A stretch of 40,284 bases of DNA from an uncultured Bacteroidales bacterium (GTDB lineage: Bacteria > Bacteroidota > Bacteroidia > Bacteroidales > F082), in assembly GCA_900318465.1 (NCBI GenBank), contig ONKQ01000022.1, forward strand, positions 1 to 40,284, in the 5' to 3' direction. Positions 1-8,577 of the stretch are shown in pieces (the stretch's first letter is position 1; the number at the start of each line of letters is the position of its first letter). A program made the position numbers and the translations under genes. The notes under the pieces were generated by a model. It was not told the DNA's origin. It ran no database searches and saw nothing but the letters and a program-made list of their open reading frames with translations.

Positions 1-787
1 AGTTGGCGACAACGAAATCTGCTTCAAGCGTCCCTTCAAGCGCATTACGATGATTGACTCCATCAAGGAGAAGACTGGCATCGACATCACGGGTATGGAC
101 GAAGCCCAGCTGCGCGACGTGTGCAAGCAACTCGGCATCGAGGTGGACGAAACGATGGGCAAGGGCAAGCTGATTGACGAAATCTTCGGTGAGAAGTGCG
201 AAGGCACTTACATCCAGCCGACCTTCATCACCGACTATCCCGTGGAGATGTCGCCGCTTTGCAAGCGTCACCGCAACAACCCCGAGCTGACCGAGCGCTT
301 CGAGCTGATGGTCAACGGCAAGGAGTTGGCCAACGCCTACACCGAGCTGAACGATCCCATCGACCAGCGGGCACGCTTCGAGGAGCAGATGAAACTCAGC
401 GAGCGCGGCGACGACGAGGCCATGTTCATCGACCAGGACTTCCTACGCGCCTTGGAGTACGGTATGCCTCCGACTTCAGGCATGGGCATTGGCATCGACC
501 GTTTCGTGATGCTGCTGACGGGTCAGACCACCATCCAAGAGGTGCTGCTGTTCCCAATGATGCGTCCCGAAAAGGTCGTGAAGAACGCCACCAAGGAAGA
601 CTTCATGGCTTTGGGTATGGCCGAGACTTGGGCAACGCTGTTGCTCACCAACGGCTACAACACCATCGAGCAACTGAAGGCAGAGAAGCCTTCGGCCCTG
701 CGCGAAAAGCTCAACGGTCTGCGCAAGAAGAACAAACTCGACATTCCCGCCTTGCAGTTAGAGGATGTTGAGGCGTGGATGAAGTAA
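1..787 (+). CDS. lysS: Lysyl-tRNA synthetase, class II, C-terminal part (5' end outside window)
   Basis: The reading frame is open from base 2, so the gene enters from the left edge. Lysyl-tRNA synthetase charges tRNA-Lys with lysine in the cytoplasm. The visible part carries class II motif 3 ([15 protein letters not shown], about bases 476-520), which contributes the ATP-binding arginine, followed by a hydrophobic strand and FPMMRP, both typical of LysRS. After the catalytic core there is an extra lysine-rich tail of about 70 residues (about 570-784) containing [20 protein letters not shown], resembling a helix-hairpin-helix element; such tails are common in LysRS of Bacteroidota. GC content is high: 38 of 60 bases in the line at 241-300, counted by hand. 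The ClC gene starts 15 bases downstream and is probably co-transcribed. Identification is secure; only the C-terminal part is present. Confidence 0.96.
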   Translation, partial: VGDNEICFKRPFKRITMIDSIKEKTGIDITGMDEAQLRDVCKQLGIEVDETMGKGKLIDEIFGEKCEGTYIQPTFITDYPVEMSPLCKRHRNNPELTERFELMVNGKELANAYTELNDPIDQRARFEEQMKLSERGDDEAMFIDQDFLRALEYGMPPTSGMGIGIDRFVMLLTGQTTIQEVLLFPMMRPEKVVKNATKEDFMALGMAETWATLLLTNGYNTIEQLKAEKPSALREKLNGLRKKNKLDIPALQLEDVEAWMK

Positions 788-802
788 CAAAACTTATTCC
801 CG

Positions 803-2587
803 ATGGCTGCGCTGAAGGACAGAATAAGCCAATGGGTTGACCAACTCAACAGCTGGCGGACGACGCACATGACCGACCGCCGCTTCATGTTGATTCTCAG
901 CATCCCGACGGGTTTCTTTGCCGGTGCCGCTGCTGTCATCATCAAGAAACTGGCGCATGGCATCCGCGATGTGGTCTTCAATGCGCAGTTCAACTACTCT
1001 CACTTTCTGTTTTTCATTTGTCCTGCCATCGGTATCCTGCTGACCATTCTGTTCTGCAAGTACATTTTGAAGAAAGAAGTCGGGCACGGCATCCCTGGCA
1101 TCCTTTACGCCATCTCGAAAAACAAAGGTAAGGTTAGTAGCAGTAGCACCTGGTCATCGATTGTCACCAGTGCGCTGACCGTCGGCTTTGGCGGTTCGGT
1201 GGGATTGGAAGGACCTTCCGTTTCAACAGGCGGCTCCATAGGTTCCAATATCGCCCAACTGCTGAAGCTCGACTACAAACACACCATCCAACTCATCGGC
1301 ATGGGTGGTGCAGCGGCTTTGGCTGCCATCTTCCAAGCGCCCATCACGGGCATCGTTTTTGCCCTTGAGGTGTTCATGATCGACCTGTCGCTCAACGCGA
1401 TAGTTCCCATCATCGTGTCGTCATTTACTGCCATCCTGACGGCGTATTTCTTCCTTGGCCAAACGGTGGAATATCCCGTCCTCATCTCCGAAGGTTTCAT
1501 CCCTTCCAATGCCATCTATTACATTGGATTGGGACTCTTCGCAGGTTTGGTGTCGGCTTATTTCCTCAAGGTGACTTTCAGTGTGGAGAAGAGTTTCAAG
1601 AAGGTGCAGTCGCCGTGGAAGCGTTTTTTCATTGGAGGCTCCTTGTTGGGCATCCTGATATTCTTGTTTCCCGCCTTGTATGGTGAGGGTTACGAGGCCA
1701 TCAACTCGGCTCTGCACGGCGACTACAGCCCCATTTTCGGCAACTCATGGTTTGAGCAGTTCAAGGATTTCGATTTGGTGGTCATCATTCTGTTTGCGGG
1801 CATGATTTTGCTGAAGGCCTTCGCCACGGCCTTTACCTTTGGTGCGGGTGGCGTGGGCGGCACTTTTGCCCCGGCTTTGTTCATCGGTGCGTTCACGGGA
1901 TTGTTTTTCGCCACCTTAATTAATTATATAGGTATAGGCGAACTGGATCCGGCCAAGTTTGCCCTTGTCGGCATGAGTGGTTTGGTGGCAGGTATGCTCC
2001 ATGCGCCGCTTACGGGAATTTTCCTCATTGCCGAAATCACCAACGGCTACGCGCTCATTGTTCCGCTGATGATTGTCTCGGCCTTGGCCTACGCCATCAA
2101 CCGCCTGTTTTTCAACCATTCCATCTATACCAATGCCGTGGCCGAAAAAGGAGTGGAAGTGACCCACAACAAGGATAAAAGCATCCTTAACATGATGGCT
2201 ATCAACCAATTGATAGAAACCAATTTCAGTCCCATCGACCCTGATTGTCTCTTCCGCGACCTGTTGCCTTTAGTGTCGTCGTCGAAACGCAACATCTTCC
2301 CTGTGGTCGACAAGGAAGGTTTCTTCTGCGGTCATGTGTTATTTGATGATGTGCGGGCCATCCTCTTCGATTCGAGTTATTATGACCAGTCGATACAGGA
2401 TTTTGCCGTCCTTCCCGATTATATTATCCACCCCGAGGAACCGATGGAGGAAATTGTGCACAAGTTCCAAAAGTCGGGCAAATACAACATTCCTGTCATT
2501 CAGGGTGGTAAGTATTTGGGTTACATTTCGCGCGCCAACGTGTTTTTGGCCTACCGCAACATGATGAGCGAAATTTCGGAGGATTGA
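803..2587 (+). CDS. ClC-family chloride channel/transporter with C-terminal CBS pair
   Basis: This 594-residue inner-membrane protein has about 440 residues of ClC core followed by a CBS-domain pair (about 470-590). Signature loops are present: GHGIPG (94-99, the GSGIP-like anion loop), GSVGLEGP (131-138, with gating glutamate E136) and GAGGVGGTFAP (about 347-357, the GxFxP loop). ClC proteins move chloride as channels or as chloride/proton exchangers. In E. coli ClC the internal proton glutamate (E203) follows another glutamate in an IIEEM stretch. The matching stretch here reads ALEVF, so residue 190 is valine, as in ClC channels. This suggests uncoupled or differently coupled transport, but it rests on my manual alignment. 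The CBS pair may sense nucleotides. The start ATG at 803 lies 15 bases after lysS. Confidence 0.93.
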   Translation: MAALKDRISQWVDQLNSWRTTHMTDRRFMLILSIPTGFFAGAAAVIIKKLAHGIRDVVFNAQFNYSHFLFFICPAIGILLTILFCKYILKKEVGHGIPGILYAISKNKGKVSSSSTWSSIVTSALTVGFGGSVGLEGPSVSTGGSIGSNIAQLLKLDYKHTIQLIGMGGAAALAAIFQAPITGIVFALEVFMIDLSLNAIVPIIVSSFTAILTAYFFLGQTVEYPVLISEGFIPSNAIYYIGLGLFAGLVSAYFLKVTFSVEKSFKKVQSPWKRFFIGGSLLGILIFLFPALYGEGYEAINSALHGDYSPIFGNSWFEQFKDFDLVVIILFAGMILLKAFATAFTFGAGGVGGTFAPALFIGAFTGLFFATLINYIGIGELDPAKFALVGMSGLVAGMLHAPLTGIFLIAEITNGYALIVPLMIVSALAYAINRLFFNHSIYTNAVAEKGVEVTHNKDKSILNMMAINQLIETNFSPIDPDCLFRDLLPLVSSSKRNIFPVVDKEGFFCGHVLFDDVRAILFDSSYYDQSIQDFAVLPDYIIHPEEPMEEIVHKFQKSGKYNIPVIQGGKYLGYISRANVFLAYRNMMSEISED

Positions 2588-2641
2588 GGCTCGTTTTCCA
2601 TAATACTGTTAATTGCGGAGCAACGATTTTATTTCGGATAA

Positions 2642-2671
2642 TTTGTTTCTGTAGTTTTTTTCTTATTTTTG
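2642..2671 (+). promoter_or_regulatory. Bacteroidota-type promoter upstream of the three-gene unknown operon
   Basis: A TTTG (-33-like) at 2642-2645 and TATTTTTG at 2664-2671, an exact TAnnTTTG (-7-like) match, are separated by 18 bases. This resembles the consensus for the primary sigma factor of Bacteroides. It lies 64 bases upstream of the start codon at 2736 and downstream of the ClC stop, so it would drive the 2736-4780 genes. The call rests on the consensus match only. Confidence 0.6.
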
Positions 2672-2735
2672 CGGCGTAGAGATAGCTGGTTAAGATTTGT
2701 AAACCTAATAAGAAACAACTATAAATGATAGGCCA

Positions 2736-3530
2736 ATGAGTTACTATGTATGGTTAAACTTCGTCATTGTCTTTATGTTTGGGGTCCTTTGGGGAATTCT
2801 GGAACTTGTCATTAATTATGAATTAAGGTATGTGGGTTCCTTCAACAGGAAATACAAAAAGGCAAAGAAAGAGCATGATGATGTTGTTCTCGATAAGGAA
2901 GAAAGCGCTCTCGGGTATGTTTTCCTGTATTTATTGTTGAATGGGCTTATTTCCGCGTTGGCGTTTTATTCGTTGAAGTTTTTCTCAAAAGAGCCAGTCT
3001 TGGAAATCAATTCCATTGAGATTCCCAACCTGATTATTGCAGGTTTTGGGGGTGTTCTTGTTTTGAGAAGCTCCATTTTTTCGATTCAGTTGAATGGAAA
3101 CAACGTGGAGGTTGGATTGATAAGCATTGTGCAAGGGCTGTTGGATAAAATCGAGAAAAAAATCAAGCACAACATCGCGGCCAACCGCATTTGTGAGATT
3201 TTTGATATTATGAAAGATATTGATTATGAGACGGCGAAGGCAGAACTGCCTTCTTTGTGCATTTGTTATATTGACGGTTTTTCGGAGAAGGATTCAAAAG
3301 ACCTGATCAATGCTATCAAGGAAATCAATGGAAATCTTAGCAATGTCAATAAATGCCTGCAACTTGGCAGGGAAATTGCACGGTATTGTGATGTGGAAAT
3401 CCTGAAAAGGGCCATAAAAAAACTGCCTGTCCTTAAAGAAGGTGATGAAGAGAGAATCAAGCGTCAGGGCATTGCCCAAACCAAAGACGAATTTGAAACA
3501 AGAAAAGAAAAACTCTTAATAATAAAATGA
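2736..3530 (+). CDS. Membrane protein of unknown function (264 aa)
   Basis: I do not recognise the family. The N-terminal half has three hydrophobic segments, about residues 6-27, 58-83 and 97-113, with a charged lysine-rich loop (38-56) between the first two. The remaining 150 or so residues are soluble, mixed helical and strongly charged, and probably cytoplasmic. There is no cleavable signal peptide. It is the first gene of a three-gene unit with its own promoter candidate at 2642-2671. Its stop overlaps the next start codon (ATGA, 3527-3530), which points to translational coupling and a shared role with the soluble protein and the lipoprotein downstream. Base composition is less GC-rich than the flanking lysS/ClC genes. 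A transporter, sensor or defence component would all be guesses. Confidence 0.8.
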   Translation: MSYYVWLNFVIVFMFGVLWGILELVINYELRYVGSFNRKYKKAKKEHDDVVLDKEESALGYVFLYLLLNGLISALAFYSLKFFSKEPVLEINSIEIPNLIIAGFGGVLVLRSSIFSIQLNGNNVEVGLISIVQGLLDKIEKKIKHNIAANRICEIFDIMKDIDYETAKAELPSLCICYIDGFSEKDSKDLINAIKEINGNLSNVNKCLQLGREIARYCDVEILKRAIKKLPVLKEGDEERIKRQGIAQTKDEFETRKEKLLIIK

Positions 3531-4006
3531 TGGAATCGGATAATAAAATAGTGGAATCATACGACAAACCCAACAGTTTCGCTGCCGACCTGAAAGCCTA
3601 TAATATTTCGGAAAATGCCATAAGTTTGGACGAAAATGCCAAGCAAATAGGTCTTTTGCTGAATCAAATTGAGACGGGAGACAGTAAGCTCGCGGTTGAC
3701 AATGTGGAATCGATCAAGAATGCTGTTGCCGAATCGCAAAACGCATCCCCGAAAAACAGGGTCGATGAATATGTGAAATTGGGAGAACACATGCAGTTCT
3801 TGGTTATGGAATTAAACCATACGAAAAACAAGAAGTATCTTAAACAGATGGCTGTGTGTTATTTGGATATTGCCAAATTGTCAGAAGACGAGCGCGTCAA
3901 GAACCTTTCTTTTGCCGTGGCCGACCGGTTGATTGGCGATGAAGTGGGTGAAGTTGTGCAGGGTAGGGAGGCCGGAGCCGGTGTCTCTCGTGCTACATGT
4001 CCTTGA
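3527..4006 (+). CDS. Soluble protein of unknown function (159 aa)
   Basis: The start codon overlaps the stop of the preceding membrane protein (ATGA); a second ATG follows directly at 3530 and could be the true start. The product is acidic and mostly helical by inspection, with no signal peptide, membrane segment or recognisable motif. The sequence is asparagine- and glutamate-rich (for example MELNHTKNKKYLKQMAVCYL). Its position between a three-pass membrane protein and a lipoprotein suggests a cytosolic partner of that membrane unit. The C-terminus (GREAGAGVSRATCP) looks less ordered and could reflect a frameshift or loss of a longer tail, but I cannot prove that. Confidence 0.72.
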   Translation: MMESDNKIVESYDKPNSFAADLKAYNISENAISLDENAKQIGLLLNQIETGDSKLAVDNVESIKNAVAESQNASPKNRVDEYVKLGEHMQFLVMELNHTKNKKYLKQMAVCYLDIAKLSEDERVKNLSFAVADRLIGDEVGEVVQGREAGAGVSRATCP

Positions 4007-4033
4007 GTCGGAAATCAATAAACACATATTATT

Positions 4034-4780
4034 ATGAAGCAATACGGTAATTTGTTCAATTGGATAAGACAAGCGGCTTTAGCCATACTTTTGGGTATTG
4101 TTCTGGGCGGTTGTATGAATAACGCAGCCCCTTCAGGTCCTAATCCCTATGGCACAGACCCCGAAAAGAACGCACCCACTCATGAAGATATGAGTTTTAC
4201 CCCTAACCCCAATGACAAAGCGACACGTGAGATTCTGAACAATTACGAGGCTGTATTGGAAGTTTCCAAGGAAATCAGGATGGGCACTTCTGGAACGCTC
4301 AGTGTTTGGATCGGGTTGGAGGAATACATGCCCAAGCAGAACCAAAACACGGTTCGCGACACCACCTCTTTATATAGTATTCGCCCGTATGCTCGCATCA
4401 CCCCTTATGCTCCCGATTTCAAAGTCAATCCCGAGGAAGCGCGATGCGTGAAGATCGACCCAACAGGCTCGAAGGTTTTGTTTACCTTAACGCCTGAGAA
4501 GAAGGGAAATTTTGAGGTGAGCGCAAGGATAGATTTGTTTGACAACGACGAATGTTCGGGTGTGCCTTTCCCCAAAAACACACAGGTAGTATCGGTTAAG
4601 GTGACGGTGGATTACAACAGTCGCCTCGCTGAAATATGGGCCGTGTTCTGGGATGGTTTTCTCCGTTTTTGGAAGATTCTTGTGCCGTTGGTGTTTGGAG
4701 CACTCATTTTCGTGATTCGCAGATTCATCAAGAAAAAGACAGGTTACAGCGGAGACGGAAACGAAGGCAAGGAGGAATAA
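4034..4780 (+). CDS. Lipoprotein with C-terminal membrane anchor, unknown function (248 aa)
   Basis: The N-terminus is a lipoprotein signal: hydrophobic residues 14-26 followed by the lipobox LGGC with Cys27, the expected signal peptidase II site. Residues about 30-205 look like an extracytoplasmic beta-rich domain with a strand-rich section near FTLTPEKKGNFEVSARIDLF. A second hydrophobic segment near the C-terminus (about 211-228) is followed by RRFIKKKTG, a positive stop-transfer tail. A lipid anchor plus a C-terminal transmembrane anchor is unusual and would place the domain in the periplasm, tied to the inner membrane at both ends. Last gene of the three-gene unit, 27 bases after the previous one. 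I do not recognise the family. Confidence 0.8.
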   Translation: MKQYGNLFNWIRQAALAILLGIVLGGCMNNAAPSGPNPYGTDPEKNAPTHEDMSFTPNPNDKATREILNNYEAVLEVSKEIRMGTSGTLSVWIGLEEYMPKQNQNTVRDTTSLYSIRPYARITPYAPDFKVNPEEARCVKIDPTGSKVLFTLTPEKKGNFEVSARIDLFDNDECSGVPFPKNTQVVSVKVTVDYNSRLAEIWAVFWDGFLRFWKILVPLVFGALIFVIRRFIKKKTGYSGDGNEGKEE

Positions 4781-4832
4781 ACTCTTCAAACAAATAAGGT
4801 ACAGATAGTCTTAATATGGCCTTCAATGTAAG

Positions 4833-4905
4833 GGGGCTTTTCGATCTTGTTCGAGTCTTAGCGCATCAATGATAAAATTGATGAAAGCCCCATTTCACTT
4901 TTTTT
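4833..4905 (+). terminator. Probable terminator (nested inverted repeats plus T-run) after the three-gene unit
   Basis: GGGGCTTT at 4833-4840 pairs with AAAGCCCC at 4884-4891. Nested inside is a perfect 7-bp inverted repeat, CATCAAT (4864-4870) and ATTGATG (4877-4883), with a 6-base loop. A run of T follows at 4899-4905. Together these can form a long stem ahead of a U-tract, fitting an intrinsic terminator for the unit ending at 4780. The U-tract starts 7 bases after the stem, so efficiency is uncertain. Confidence 0.45.
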
Positions 4906-4911
4906 CATCAT

Positions 4912-4945
4912 TTTGTGTATTTTGTTTCTTTTTTCTCTATCTTTG
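4912..4945 (+). promoter_or_regulatory. Main promoter candidate of the polysaccharide operon
   Basis: TATCTTTG at 4938-4945 is an exact TAnnTTTG match. TTTG at 4912-4915 lies 22 bases upstream, slightly longer than the usual spacing; another TTTG at 4921-4924 is closer. It is the best promoter match between the preceding unit and rmlA, and all genes from 5211 to 33808 run in the same direction. No inverted repeats flank it on both sides, so I see no evidence for an invertible promoter of the B. fragilis capsule type. Confidence 0.55.
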
Positions 4946-4951
4946 CAAGGT

Positions 4952-5210
4952 ATTTTAGATATATTAGAATTGTTGTATATTCAATATATCTACTTAAAAA
5001 TCAGCCCTTTGTCAGCACAAAATGTGACTGAAAGGGCGGAGCTGTAGGAAGCTATGACTTCGGTTGAACGTTTGTTCCGTCAAAGAATGTAACGCCAAAA
5101 AAGTAAAAATATTGTTTCGGCCTCAAACAAAACGAAGCGGAGTATTGTAAAAAAATGGGTTTTGTCAATAATAGTGTTTGTTAATGTTTAACTAAATAAT
5201 TAGAATAATT
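4952..5210 (+). promoter_or_regulatory. Long structured 5' leader of the polysaccharide operon
   Basis: No credible ORF fills the roughly 260 bases between the promoter and rmlA. Three stem-loops can be read by eye: TAGATATATT (4956-4965) with AATATATCTA (4983-4992); GCCCTTTGTCA (5004-5014) with TGAC plus AAAGGGC (5025-5037, two-base bulge); and GAAG (5048-5051) with CTTC (5058-5061). None is followed by a U-tract, so they are not ordinary terminators. A structured leader ahead of a 28.6-kb operon could control processivity or mRNA stability. No NusG-like (UpxY) gene is encoded in the window. Function is inferred; only the inverted repeats are seen. Confidence 0.45.
4956..4992. repeat. 10-bp perfect inverted repeat at the presumed transcription start
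   Basis: The arms TAGATATATT (4956-4965) and AATATATCTA (4983-4992) are exact reverse complements with a 17-base spacer; pairing extends inward with one bulged base. The first arm begins 11 bases after the -7-like element, so the repeat straddles or directly follows the transcription start. It could be a repressor operator or a 5'-end RNA hairpin. Confidence 0.5.
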
Positions 5211-6128
5211 ATGAAAGGGATCGTTCTCGCTGGGGGATCTGGCACAAGATTATACCCTATAACAAAAGGGGTGAGTAAACAATTGTTGCCCATCTATGAT
5301 AAGCCGATGGTTTATTATCCCATTTCGGCATTGATGTTGGCTGGTATCAGAGATATTTTAATTATTTCCACACCGTATGATTTGCCAGGCTTCCAACGTT
5401 TACTTGGTGATGGCTCAGATTATGGTGTGAACTTCGAATATGCCGAACAGCCTTCACCCGATGGCTTGGCACAAGCTTTCATCATCGGTGAGAAGTTCAT
5501 CGGTGATGATAGTGTTTGCCTTGTTTTGGGTGATAATATCTTTTATGGAGCGGGATTCACGAGTTTGTTGCGCCATGCTGTGCAGGATGCTGAAAAGAAC
5601 AAGAAAGCCACAGTTTTTGGTTATTGGGTCTCCGATCCCGAAAGATATGGTGTAGCTGAATTCGATAAACAAGGTAACTGCTTGAGTATTGAGGAAAAGC
5701 CCAAAGAGCCCAAGAGCAACTATGCTGTAGTAGGTCTTTATTTTTACCCCAACAAGGTTGTCAACGTGGCAAAGCACATCAAACCTTCCGCCCGAGGTGA
5801 GTTGGAAATAACTACGGTAAACCAGGAATTTCTAAAAGAAGGAGAGTTGAAGGTGCAAGTTTTTAGTCGTGGTTTCGCATGGCTGGATACAGGGACGCAC
5901 GATAGTCTCAGCGAGGCATCTACTTTTGTAGAGGTCATCGAAAAACGGCAAGGACTGAAAGTTGCTTGTTTGGAGGGCATAGCTTACCGTAATGGGTGGA
6001 TTTCAGAAGAAAAAATGCTAGAAATAGCCCAGCCGATGCTGAAGAATCAATATGGGCAGTATTTGCTACGGGTGATTGAAGAGAAGAAAGAAGAAATCGA
6101 TTCGGATTCATTCCGCACAATGGCATAA
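5211..6128 (+). CDS. rmlA: Glucose-1-phosphate thymidylyltransferase
   Basis: This enzyme joins dTTP and glucose-1-phosphate to give dTDP-glucose, the entry step for dTDP-deoxysugars. The 305-residue length is typical. The N-terminus has the nucleotidyltransferase signature [13 protein letters not shown] followed by [18 protein letters not shown], and [10 protein letters not shown] carries the metal-binding aspartate. It is the first gene of the long polysaccharide operon, preceded by a structured leader and followed 53 bases later by a UDP-glucose dehydrogenase gene. RmlC and an RmlD-like reductase lie about 20 kb downstream in the same operon; no RmlB was found, so the 4,6-dehydratase must be supplied from elsewhere. 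Confidence 0.96.
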   Translation: MKGIVLAGGSGTRLYPITKGVSKQLLPIYDKPMVYYPISALMLAGIRDILIISTPYDLPGFQRLLGDGSDYGVNFEYAEQPSPDGLAQAFIIGEKFIGDDSVCLVLGDNIFYGAGFTSLLRHAVQDAEKNKKATVFGYWVSDPERYGVAEFDKQGNCLSIEEKPKEPKSNYAVVGLYFYPNKVVNVAKHIKPSARGELEITTVNQEFLKEGELKVQVFSRGFAWLDTGTHDSLSEASTFVEVIEKRQGLKVACLEGIAYRNGWISEEKMLEIAQPMLKNQYGQYLLRVIEEKKEEIDSDSFRTMA

Positions 6129-6181
6129 TACTACTAAACTTCATAAGTGCAGAATGTTAGAATGTTTAATACTTTAGTTTT

Positions 6182-7483
6182 ATGAACATAGCAGTTGCAG
6201 GCACAGGCTATGTAGGCCTGAGCATCGCTACATTATTGGCGCAACACAATCACGTTACAGCGGTTGATGTGGTACCTGAAAAGGTGAATCTCATCAACAA
6301 TCGAAAATCTCCCATTCAAGATGAGTATATTGAAAAGTATTTGGCAGAGAAGTCATTGGACTTGAAGGCCACACTTGATGGTGAGGAAGCATACAAAAAT
6401 GCTGAATTTGTGGTTATTGCCGCGCCAACCAATTACGATCCACAAAAGAATTTTTTTGACACGACCCATGTAGAAGAGGTTATCGACTTGGTACTGAAAG
6501 TGAACCCTGAGGCTGTGATGGTCATTAAAAGCACTATCCCCGTGGGTTATACTCGCAACCTTTATGTGAAATATGCGGCCATGGGTGTGAAGAAATTCAA
6601 TCTGCTCTTTTCTCCAGAATTCCTGCGTGAGAGTAAAGCTTTGTACGACAACCTTTATCCAAGCAGAATTGTGGTGGGTGTGCCTAAGATTATAAATCGT
6701 CCCGACTTCGAAAACGAGAACAACGCTATCCGTCAGGTGACAGATGTAGAATTTTTACAGGCAAAGGCTAAAGAATTTGCTGAGTTACTACAGCAAGGAG
6801 CTATCAAGCAGGATGTACCAACATTATTCATCGGTATGAAGGAAGCTGAAGCAGTAAAACTCTTTGCAAATACCTATCTTGCCTTACGAGTGAGCTATTT
6901 CAATGAGTTGGATACATACGCAGAGGTGAAGGGACTTGATACACAAGCCATTATCGAAGGTGTTGGTCTTGACCCTCGTATTGGTACACATTACAACAAT
7001 CCTTCTTTTGGATATGGAGGTTATTGTCTCCCAAAGGACACTAAACAGTTGTTGGCAAATTACGAGGATGTGCCAGAGGATTTGATTCGTGCAATTGTAG
7101 ACAGCAACAGCACACGTAAGGACTTTATTGCTGAACAAGTACTGAGAAAGGCTGGCTATTATGAGGGTAGTAGCCAATGGGATGTTAACCGTGAGCATGA
7201 GTGCGTGATAGGGGTCTATCGTCTGACAATGAAGAGCAATAGTGACAATTTCCGTCAGAGTGCTATCCAAGGTATCATGAAGCGTATCAAGGCCAAGGGT
7301 GCAGAGGTGATTATTTATGAGCCTACGATTGAGGATGGCTCTACTTTCTTTGGTTCGTTGGTGGTCAATGATCTTGTTATGTTCAAAGCCCAAAGCCGTG
7401 CCATTATTGCCAACCGCTATGATAGTTGTCTTGACGATGTGGCAGAGAAGGTCTATACGAGAGACATTTTCAAAAGAGACTAA
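6182..7483 (+). CDS. ugd: UDP-glucose 6-dehydrogenase, copy 1
   Basis: The enzyme oxidises UDP-glucose to UDP-glucuronate with two NAD+. Visible features: Rossmann GTGYVGLS (7-14), [14 protein letters not shown], and the catalytic loop [10 protein letters not shown] with nucleophile Cys282. The C-terminal half has [15 protein letters not shown], typical of UDP-sugar dehydrogenases. At 433 residues it is 36 longer than its paralogue at 8578. The extra length lies mainly in two insertions, one after PSRIVVG ([12 protein letters not shown] region) and one before the GVYRLTMK strand. It sits immediately before the UDP-glucuronate 4-epimerase gene (8-base gap), a natural substrate-product pair. 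Family assignment is firm; whether both copies use UDP-glucose is not certain. Confidence 0.93.
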   Translation: MNIAVAGTGYVGLSIATLLAQHNHVTAVDVVPEKVNLINNRKSPIQDEYIEKYLAEKSLDLKATLDGEEAYKNAEFVVIAAPTNYDPQKNFFDTTHVEEVIDLVLKVNPEAVMVIKSTIPVGYTRNLYVKYAAMGVKKFNLLFSPEFLRESKALYDNLYPSRIVVGVPKIINRPDFENENNAIRQVTDVEFLQAKAKEFAELLQQGAIKQDVPTLFIGMKEAEAVKLFANTYLALRVSYFNELDTYAEVKGLDTQAIIEGVGLDPRIGTHYNNPSFGYGGYCLPKDTKQLLANYEDVPEDLIRAIVDSNSTRKDFIAEQVLRKAGYYEGSSQWDVNREHECVIGVYRLTMKSNSDNFRQSAIQGIMKRIKAKGAEVIIYEPTIEDGSTFFGSLVVNDLVMFKAQSRAIIANRYDSCLDDVAEKVYTRDIFKRD

Positions 7484-7491
7484 AAGACACT

Positions 7492-8556
7492 ATGACAAAC
7501 ATTCTTATTACCGGATCCGCTGGATTCATCGGGGCTAACTTGGTATTAAGGCTTCTTGAAAGCGATGTACCGTTGAATTTAGTTGGCCTTGACAATTTAA
7601 ATGCATATTACGACACTTCATTGAAGGATTACCGCCTTGGATTGATTGATAAAAAGGCTGTTGTCCATCCTGAGCATCGTTATGAATTTGTAAAAGGTAG
7701 CATTGCCGATAGAGATTTGATCAACCGACTTTTTGCAAAGCATGGCTTTGATATCGTTGTAAACCTCGCAGCCCAAGCGGGTGTTCGATATAGCATCGAA
7801 AATCCCGATGCTTACATTGAGAGCAATATCATTGGATTCTACAATATCATAGAAGCTTGTCGCCATCATCCTGTGAAGCATTTGGTCTATGCCAGTAGTA
7901 GCTCGGTATACGGTGGTAACAAAAAAGTGCCATTCAGCGTTGATGACCATGTTGACAACCCCGTAAGCCTTTACGCAGCCACCAAGAAGAGCAACGAACT
8001 CTTTGCCCACTGCTATAGCAAGCTCTACAATATACCTTCTACAGGATTGCGCTTCTTCACCGTCTACGGCCCAGCTGGAAGACCGGACATGGCTTACTTC
8101 GGCTTCACCAACAAACTGCTGAAAGGCGAGACGATACAAATATACAACTACGGCAACTGCCGCCGTGACTTCACCTACGTGGACGACATTGTAGAGGGTA
8201 TCGTGAGGGTGATGAAGAAAGCCCCTGAAAAGCGTTTAGGTGAAGACGGCCTGCCCATTCCGCCTTACAAAGTCTACAACATCGGAGGTGGCCAGCCTGA
8301 AAACCTATTGGACTTTGTGCAGATTCTGCAAGAAGAATTGGTTAGTGCGGGCGTGTTGCCACAGAACTATGACTTTGAAACCCACAAGCAGCTTGTGCCC
8401 ATGCAACCTGGCGATGTACCCACCACTTATGCCGATGCTACGGCATTGGAGCGCGACTTCGGATTTGTGCCAAAGATAACGTTGAGGGAAGGGTTGAGGA
8501 AGTTTGCGGAATGGTATAAAGAATACTATGAAAAGGAATTTGATTTAATGCTTTAA
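7492..8556 (+). CDS. UDP-glucuronate 4-epimerase-like SDR
   Basis: This extended short-chain dehydrogenase (354 aa) most likely interconverts UDP-GlcA and UDP-GalA. The NAD-binding GSAGFIGANL is at 8-17, the catalytic YAATK gives Tyr161 and Lys165, and a SSSSVYG strand supplies the serine. The stretch NLAAQAGVRYSIENP is characteristic of UDP-glucuronate 4-epimerases rather than plain GalE or RmlB. It is flanked by two UDP-glucose dehydrogenase genes, which would provide its substrate. The product, UDP-GalA, is a plausible acceptor sugar for amide-linked amino acids in this locus. A different nucleotide-sugar epimerase is possible but less likely. Confidence 0.88.
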   Translation: MTNILITGSAGFIGANLVLRLLESDVPLNLVGLDNLNAYYDTSLKDYRLGLIDKKAVVHPEHRYEFVKGSIADRDLINRLFAKHGFDIVVNLAAQAGVRYSIENPDAYIESNIIGFYNIIEACRHHPVKHLVYASSSSVYGGNKKVPFSVDDHVDNPVSLYAATKKSNELFAHCYSKLYNIPSTGLRFFTVYGPAGRPDMAYFGFTNKLLKGETIQIYNYGNCRRDFTYVDDIVEGIVRVMKKAPEKRLGEDGLPIPPYKVYNIGGGQPENLLDFVQILQEELVSAGVLPQNYDFETHKQLVPMQPGDVPTTYADATALERDFGFVPKITLREGLRKFAEWYKEYYEKEFDLML

Positions 8557-8577
8557 TTACCTAAATAAATTTTGATT

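Noticed and set aside
4912-5040. Invertible (phase-variable) capsule promoter as in B. fragilis
   Set aside because: The clear inverted repeat (4956-4992) lies wholly downstream of the -7 element and the arms are only 10 bp; no repeat pair encloses the promoter and no invertase gene is in the window.
4781-5210. UpxY/NusG-like regulator gene expected at the head of a Bacteroides capsule operon
   Set aside because: No ORF of suitable size or sequence exists between 4780 and rmlA, or elsewhere in the window.
7492-8556. RmlB (dTDP-glucose 4,6-dehydratase)
   Set aside because: The AAQAGVRYS motif and position between two UDP-glucose dehydrogenase genes favour UDP-glucuronate 4-epimerase.
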